From the NCBI GenBank assembly GCA_002366635.1, contig DFBN01000056.1, positions 1 through 10,332 of the forward strand: a stretch of 10,332 nucleotides of DNA. Direction: 5' to 3'. Of this stretch, positions 6,405 to 10,332 are shown piece by piece. Source of the DNA: Caldifarciminota bacterium UBA3079. Lineage in GTDB: Bacteria; Hydrothermota; Tepidihabitantia; Tepidihabitantales; Tepidihabitantaceae. The number at the start of each line of letters is the position of its first letter. The stretch's first letter is position 1. The position numbers and the translations under genes were made by a program. A model generated the notes under the pieces. The model was not told the DNA's origin. It saw only the letters and a program-made list of their open reading frames with translations, and did no database searches.

Positions 6405-7448
6405 TCAGTGTTTACCAGGATTCTCTTCATTCGGGTTTTTATCCGGTAGAACCTCTTCTGACTCGACCAGCTCAACTGCACGGTTTAAGAGACGCCGTGC
6501 AAGTGAAGTTTCCTGTAATGCCGGCTGGAGTTTTCTCTGACCGAAATGCTCTTGGGCTTTGGTCTGATGCTCAAGCGCCCGCTCCAGCATGTCCAGTGCC
6601 TCTTTGCTGCTTTGCTGTCTGATGGCATCGGCCCACTGCTCGACGAGCCGGTCGGTTTCAGCCAGAGCTTGCTCGACCAGTTCCGGGTTTGCCGGACCGC
6701 GCACCATCCTCCAGACCCGCAGCAGAAGGTCGCGGGCCGAAAAGGTAAACTTCAGGGCCCTGGGCAACTGACCAGCGCGCAGTGCCACAACCGCCTGGTC
6801 CTGCCAATCATTGGCCCGGTGTAGGAGTTCGTGAACACGGTCATCACTGACAAGCTTCGTCTGTTCTGCGGCCTTGTCCAGGAGTTCCTTGGTGCGTTCC
6901 ACTTCCTTTTGCACCCGGTCCGGGTTGCCCTTTCGTCGGACGATTCCGAACGCAGTCCGAGTGTGAACACGGGCTGCCATTGTGAACTTGAGCGCCAGCA
7001 GAAAATATTTGTTTTCAAATGCCCGACGGCTGGTTTCCTGTTCACCTTTGGCTACCCGCCACAACTCCAGGGCTTTAGGGATTTCAGAACGGATTATCAC
7101 CGGTCCGGCTTCGTTCATTATCTCGGCGGTTCTCCGGACCTCTTCTTCTACCCTTCTGGGGTCGAACTTGGCCAATTTCAATGCCCGCTCTACAAGCTTT
7201 CGGGCCCAGCCGGTCTTTCTCAATGCCAGCATGTAACGGTGCTGTTTGAACAAATCCCAGGCATTGGTTTGAACCGCCTCGGCCTGAGCAAAAAGCTTCT
7301 GCGCATCTCCATTGCTAGACTGCTCAATTACCGGCCTGGCTCGATTGATAATCCGGTCGGTTAGCACTAACTCCTTGTGGACATTTTCACCATTCTGTGC
7401 CAAGGCTATGGCAAAAAGTGCAATTAAAGGGATAAATAGTCGCTTCAT
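6405..7448 (-). CDS. Exported protein of four ~78-residue helical repeats, unknown family
   Basis: I do not recognise this gene. It has 347 residues: a clear signal peptide (MKRLFIPLIALFAIALAQ, likely cut after ALA at about 17) and then an almost wholly alpha-helical, Arg/Glu/Ala/Leu-rich chain. Four tandem units begin near residues 23 (VHKELVLTDRI), 100 (VEEEVRRTAEI), 179 (VQKEVERTKEL) and 258 (VEQALAETDRL). Each has a first amphipathic helix, a second around a KAL-L--A---Q motif, and a third reading -LALKFT--AR-L--RA (RYMLALRKTGWARKLVERAL, YFLLALKFTMAARVHTRTAF, LPRALKFTFSARDLLLRVW, LQPALQETSLARRLLNRAV). The C-terminus is a short polar tail (EEVLPDKNPNEENPGKH). There are no cysteines and no lipobox. 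It is probably a periplasmic scaffold, chaperone or binding protein. It lies directly behind a sigma54-like promoter and downstream of a two-component pair, which suggests it is an induced envelope protein. Confidence 0.8.
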   Translation of the reverse strand: MKRLFIPLIALFAIALAQNGENVHKELVLTDRIINRARPVIEQSSNGDAQKLFAQAEAVQTNAWDLFKQHRYMLALRKTGWARKLVERALKLAKFDPRRVEEEVRRTAEIMNEAGPVIIRSEIPKALELWRVAKGEQETSRRAFENKYFLLALKFTMAARVHTRTAFGIVRRKGNPDRVQKEVERTKELLDKAAEQTKLVSDDRVHELLHRANDWQDQAVVALRAGQLPRALKFTFSARDLLLRVWRMVRGPANPELVEQALAETDRLVEQWADAIRQQSSKEALDMLERALEHQTKAQEHFGQRKLQPALQETSLARRLLNRAVELVESEEVLPDKNPNEENPGKH

Positions 7449-7468
7449 GGTTATTCTCGTTTATTTAC

Positions 7469-7484
7469 TGCAATGTCCATGCCA
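7469..7484 (-). promoter_or_regulatory. Sigma54 (-24/-12) promoter of the helical-repeat gene
   Basis: The minus strand reads TGGCATG-GACA-TTGCA. This matches the sigma54 consensus TGGCACG-N4-TTGCW at all but one fixed position, with the required ten bases between GG (-24) and GC (-12). The start site would be near 7458, ten bases before the ATG at 7448. It lies in the gap just after a sigma54-activator gene whose GAFTGA loop is intact. Confidence 0.72.
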
Positions 7485-7508
7485 GCAATATCATATTGAA
7501 ACAGCGCT

Positions 7509-7523
7509 CCTTAGTATATAAGG
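7509..7523. promoter_or_regulatory. Dyad CCTTA-N5-TAAGG (candidate activator site)
   Basis: A perfect 5+5 dyad with a 5-base centre, about 58 bases upstream of the predicted sigma54 start. The position suits an activator or IHF-like site. The dyad is short and could be chance. Confidence 0.3.
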
Positions 7524-7530
7524 GAATTCG

Positions 7531-7554
7531 GGGTTGTGCGATTCGGTGCATCCC
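7531..7554. promoter_or_regulatory. Imperfect 24-base dyad (candidate upstream activating site)
   Basis: GGG-TG--C and G--CA-CCC half-sites form an imperfect dyad centred about 85 bases upstream of the predicted sigma54 start. NtrC-type activators commonly bind dyads of this size some 80-150 bases upstream. Six of twelve positions pair, so support is modest. Confidence 0.3.
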
Positions 7555-7567
7555 TGACTGTGCCGGT

Positions 7568-8896
7568 TCACTCATCTTCAGCATATTCTATTCCGAATTT
7601 CTTCAGTTTGGTATATAGTATCCGACGGGTAATCCCGAGCATTTTTGCCGCTTTGCTCTTGTTACCCCCGGTCCGGCGCAACGCCTTACGCAGCATCTCT
7701 TCCTCAATATCAAGAAGCGCGCTCTTCGGATTATTCGTTTCCACAAGAACCGCTTCTGGCAGTTGAATATGTTGCGGTTTTATTTCAGCACCCGCAGCCA
7801 GAATCAATGCACGCTCCAGCACATTCTCCAGTTCTCGCACATTTCCCGGCCAGTCATAGTTTTCTAACAGGCGCATCATATTGTTGCTTATGGGACGGTT
7901 ATAGCCCAGCCGTTTCAAAATATAACGGGCAAGGGACGGTATATCTGTTCTCCTTTTCCGCAATGAGGGCACAGTAATCGGGAAGACAGAAAGTCGGTAA
8001 TAGAGGTCTTGCCGAAACATACCTTTGGCAACCGCATCCTGAAGGTTGCGGTTCGTAGCTGCGATGATTCTTGTATCCACGGTTATCTGCCTGACGCCTC
8101 CGAGCCGCATAAAGGTCTTTTCCTGAAGGAATCTCAGCAGTTTTACCTGGAATGCGGCGGGTATTTCTCCGATTTCGTCCAGAAAAAGCGTGCCGCGCTC
8201 TGCCGCTTCGAGCCTGCCCGGTTTATTCTTTGTGGCACCGGTAAAAGCGCCTTTTTCATATCCGAATAGTTCGCTCTCAAGCAGGTTTTCAGGCAAGGCC
8301 GCGGTATGAACGACAACAAATGGTTGGGCTGAGCGCAAGCTTTTGCGGTGGACCAACCTTGCAACGAGCTCTTTGCCGACACCGCTTTCGCCAAGAATCA
8401 GAACCGATGTATCAGTTGGGGCAACTTTGGCGATAAGCTCCCTCACCTCTGTCAGTGCCGGGCTTGAACCGATCATATCGGCAAAACGCTCAGTGGACTG
8501 AAGTTCCTGTCTCAAGGCCACATTCTCCTGCTTGAGGGTTTTGTGCTCTTCAATCCGTTCAAGGAGGAGGACCAGTTCATCCAGACTGAAAGGTTTGGTT
8601 ACAAAGTCATATGCGCCTTGCCGCATTGCAGCAACTGCCTTCCCGACTGTGCCGTATGCGGTCATCAGAACAACCTCGGTATCAGGGTTTGTTTTCTTTG
8701 CCGCATCAAGTACCCCCATTCCGTCAACCGGTGACATTCTCAGGTCGGTAATAACGACATCGTAATTTTCCTCCTGGACTTTCTGGACTGCATCGGCTCC
8801 ACGGCACGAAGCCGTAACCTTGTGTCCGGCTTCTCGCAGGTGCTCGGCAACAAGCGCGGCAAACCTTTCTTCATCGTCAACAACAAGCACATTCAT
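7568..8896 (-). CDS. NtrC-family sigma54-activating response regulator
   Basis: Phosphorylation-controlled activator of sigma54 RNA polymerase. The 442 residues have the full three-domain plan. The receiver domain (1-115) has the acidic pocket D7/D8, phospho-acceptor D51, T78 and K100. A linker helix follows. The AAA+ domain (about 140-370) has Walker A GESGVGKE (168-175), the sigma54-contacting [13 protein letters not shown] (GAFTGA 215-220), Walker [11 protein letters not shown] (D239, E240) and the arginine-containing [14 protein letters not shown]. The C-terminal Fis-type helix-turn-helix contains [27 protein letters not shown]. One substitution is visible: HTAALPE where relatives usually have NCAALPE. 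ATG at 8896 overlaps the kinase stop as ATGA, so the pair is translationally coupled. By layout it resembles ZraR/AtoC-type regulators. Its likely target is the sigma54 promoter just downstream. Confidence 0.95.
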   Translation of the reverse strand: MNVLVVDDEERFAALVAEHLREAGHKVTASCRGADAVQKVQEENYDVVITDLRMSPVDGMGVLDAAKKTNPDTEVVLMTAYGTVGKAVAAMRQGAYDFVTKPFSLDELVLLLERIEEHKTLKQENVALRQELQSTERFADMIGSSPALTEVRELIAKVAPTDTSVLILGESGVGKELVARLVHRKSLRSAQPFVVVHTAALPENLLESELFGYEKGAFTGATKNKPGRLEAAERGTLFLDEIGEIPAAFQVKLLRFLQEKTFMRLGGVRQITVDTRIIAATNRNLQDAVAKGMFRQDLYYRLSVFPITVPSLRKRRTDIPSLARYILKRLGYNRPISNNMMRLLENYDWPGNVRELENVLERALILAAGAEIKPQHIQLPEAVLVETNNPKSALLDIEEEMLRKALRRTGGNKSKAAKMLGITRRILYTKLKKFGIEYAEDE

Positions 8897-10173
8897 ACCG
8901 GTAACCTCACTTCAACCGTTGTTCCAGTTCCAGGCCGGCTTTTGAGAGTTACCCTGCCATGGTGACAGGCGATGAGGTTCTGGACCACAAAAAGCCCAAG
9001 ACCACTGCCCTTTTCCTTTGTAGTATAAAACGGTTCAAACACCCGGCTAACCTCCTTCTTTGGAATCCCCTGGCCTTTATCACAAATCTTTACTATTACC
9101 CATTTCTTATCAAGCCCAGTGGAAAGAGTTACCGAACCGCCGTCGGGCTGGGCCTGGAGGCCGTTCAGAACCAGATTTAGAAAGACCTGTCGCAATTCAT
9201 TCCTGTTGCCCGTGATTTCTGGTAATTCATCCAGTTTTGCCGAGACCTCAACCCCTTGTGACTCGGCTTGATGCTTCAGGTCGTTCACTACACCCTGTAA
9301 GAGATGTCTCAGGTCAAGCGGCTCCATCGCTCCGGGATTGAATGTTCCAATACCCAGATAATTAGATACAACACCTGATAACCTGTCAACCTCTTCCTGG
9401 ATGTAATCAAAAGCTGGGTCATTACCTTTTGCTCCGAACCTTTTCTTCAACCTTTCTGCCGTCGCTCTGATTATACCCAGCGGGTTCTTAATTTCATGGG
9501 CAACCGCGGCCGACATCTGGCCCATCAATGCTAAGGTATTTGCCCGTGCTGCAGCCTGTTCTACCCTGAGGGCGTGACGGGCAAGACTCACAGATACAAG
9601 CACAATTGCAGTGACGGCCAGGAGACTCAAAACATTCACAAGTAGCAGCGAATTCCGAAACCCGGTCAGCACTGAATAGAATGTTGCGTCCGCTTCCACA
9701 CCCAGAACCGCTACTGTATTTCCATTTTTGTCTTCAAGCGGCGCATAAGCAGTTTTCAGAAAATATTGACCCGCACGGTAAAGTTTTGACTGGGTTGGAA
9801 TTCCGGAAAAGGTAGCAAGAATCTCGGTCATATCAAGCTTAAGGCAAGGGTCATTTTTACCCACGAGCTCTCCTTCCCGCAGATTGAGAAGATACTCCAG
9901 CCGGTCATTAACAATATAAAGGTTGAAAAGCCCGTTGGCCTGCATTACTTGCATAAACAGCCGCTTAGTTCCAGGCGTATTATACCCAGGCCCAACTACT
10001 GTCGATAAAGTTGTTGCCACTGCCTGCAACCGGTCACCAAGCTCCTTTTCCAGGACCCGGTTTGTCCTCTGGAGGACGAGCCAGCCATGGATATTGAAAA
10101 CAACAATTACGAGCACAGCCGAGGCAACGGCCCAGATTGTGAATGGCGTAGAGTGTGGGTTCAACTTCCTCAT
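8893..10173 (-). CDS. Membrane sensor histidine kinase
   Basis: Partner kinase of the regulator it overlaps. With ATG at 10173 it has 426 residues. TM1 (about 11-35, FTIWAVASAVLVIVVF) and TM2 (about 175-198, LLLVNVLSLLAVTAIVLVSV) flank an extracytoplasmic domain of about 140 residues. That domain's C-terminal half (YFLKTAYAPLEDKNGNTVAV, then LGVEADATF) resembles single-Cache/PAS-like sensor domains. The cytoplasmic part has the HisKA helix MGQMSAAVAHEIKNPLGII with H226, the N box NLVLNGLQAQPDGG (N337), the G1 box DKGQGIP (D365), FEPFYTTKEKGSGLGL (F and G2 boxes), and the terminal strand VEVRLPV. There is no cytoplasmic PAS or HAMP domain beyond a short linker. The frame extends to a GTG at 10317, but those 48 codons overlap another gene and look non-coding (CCPNDSSR), so I reject them. 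The Shine-Dalgarno for 10173 is weak. The ligand is unknown. Confidence 0.92.
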   Translation of the reverse strand: MRKLNPHSTPFTIWAVASAVLVIVVFNIHGWLVLQRTNRVLEKELGDRLQAVATTLSTVVGPGYNTPGTKRLFMQVMQANGLFNLYIVNDRLEYLLNLREGELVGKNDPCLKLDMTEILATFSGIPTQSKLYRAGQYFLKTAYAPLEDKNGNTVAVLGVEADATFYSVLTGFRNSLLLVNVLSLLAVTAIVLVSVSLARHALRVEQAAARANTLALMGQMSAAVAHEIKNPLGIIRATAERLKKRFGAKGNDPAFDYIQEEVDRLSGVVSNYLGIGTFNPGAMEPLDLRHLLQGVVNDLKHQAESQGVEVSAKLDELPEITGNRNELRQVFLNLVLNGLQAQPDGGSVTLSTGLDKKWVIVKICDKGQGIPKKEVSRVFEPFYTTKEKGSGLGLFVVQNLIACHHGRVTLKSRPGTGTTVEVRLPV

Positions 10174-10187
10174 TATATGGAATTTAA

Positions 10188-10332
10188 TCAAACTTCCTGG
10201 CCAATCAAGATTTTCCTTGGCCGGCCATACCGCACGAACTCTTGAAGAATCGTTTGGGCAGCAGCCAGGCCTTCTGGGGTATGCCGGGTTTTTGAGGTAG
10301 CACTGACCTCTTGCCACAGGTGGTTGGCTCCA
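10188..10332 (-). CDS. 3' end of an unidentified gene (47 codons visible)
   Basis: A frame entering from the right edge translates from 10331 as GANHLWQEVSATSKTRHTPE, then GLAAAQTILQEFVRYGRPRK and ILIGQEV, with a TGA at 10190-10188. It looks like a real protein C-terminus: an amphipathic helix (GLAAAQTILQEFV) followed by a basic turn and a strand. The alternative reading in this stretch is Cys/Pro/Arg-rich. It ends 14 bases before the kinase ATG on the same strand, so it is probably the first visible member of the same operon. I cannot name the family from 47 residues. Confidence 0.6.
   Translation of the reverse strand, partial: GANHLWQEVSATSKTRHTPEGLAAAQTILQEFVRYGRPRKILIGQEV

Noticed and set aside
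6831..7364. 177-codon plus-strand frame over the helical-repeat gene
   Set aside because: The minus-strand frame has a signal peptide and regular internal repeats; the opposite frame has neither.
7465..7494. Nine-codon minus-strand frame (MILLAWTLQ) as a leader peptide
   Set aside because: It coincides with the sigma54 promoter element, its spacing from AAGGAG is 12 bases, and it would lie upstream of the predicted transcript start.
1..10332. CRISPR arrays, insertion sequences, tRNA or rRNA genes
   Set aside because: No regularly spaced repeats, transposase-like frames, terminal repeats or RNA-gene signatures were seen; coding is nearly continuous and of uniform style.

Overview
The window (about half G+C, densely coded) looks like a chromosomal segment of a Gram-negative (diderm) and probably anaerobic bacterium. 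The diderm inference rests on an exported beta-barrel protein ending in phenylalanine. The anaerobic inference rests on a cysteine-free, archaeal-type Thi4 followed by ThiN, a thiamine route usual in archaea and some deep-branching or sulfidic-habitat bacteria. An uncultivated candidate phylum (WOR-3/Stahlbacteria-like or related) would fit, but that is a guess from gene style, not a demonstrated assignment.

Layout. Positions 1-3446, minus strand: dnaE, the replicative DNA polymerase III alpha subunit, complete at its N-terminus and cut by the window edge very near its C-terminus. Positions 3447-3634: divergent intergenic region with a strong sigma70-type promoter for dnaE that would give a leaderless mRNA, a probable thi4 promoter overlapped by a dyad, and a nested inverted-repeat array. 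Positions 3635-5018, plus strand: thi4 and thiN, overlapping by 29 bases, making the thiazole moiety and then thiamine phosphate. Positions 5019-5047: a very short convergent junction.

Positions 5048-10332, minus strand: a gene set read from right to left. It begins with the 3' end of an unidentified gene (10188-10331). A membrane histidine kinase follows (8893-10173), then an NtrC-type sigma54-activating response regulator (7568-8896) whose start overlaps the kinase stop as ATGA. Next come a signal-peptide protein built of four roughly 78-residue helical repeats (6405-7448) and a probable outer-membrane beta-barrel (5048-6295).

The most interesting point is a near-consensus sigma54 promoter (7469-7484, minus) in the 119-base gap between the response regulator and the helical-repeat gene, placed to start transcription 10 bases before that gene's ATG. 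The simplest reading is a self-contained envelope-sensing module. The kinase senses something outside the cytoplasm, the regulator activates sigma54 RNA polymerase at the adjacent promoter, and an exported helical-repeat protein, possibly together with the barrel, is produced. I recognise neither exported protein as a named family.
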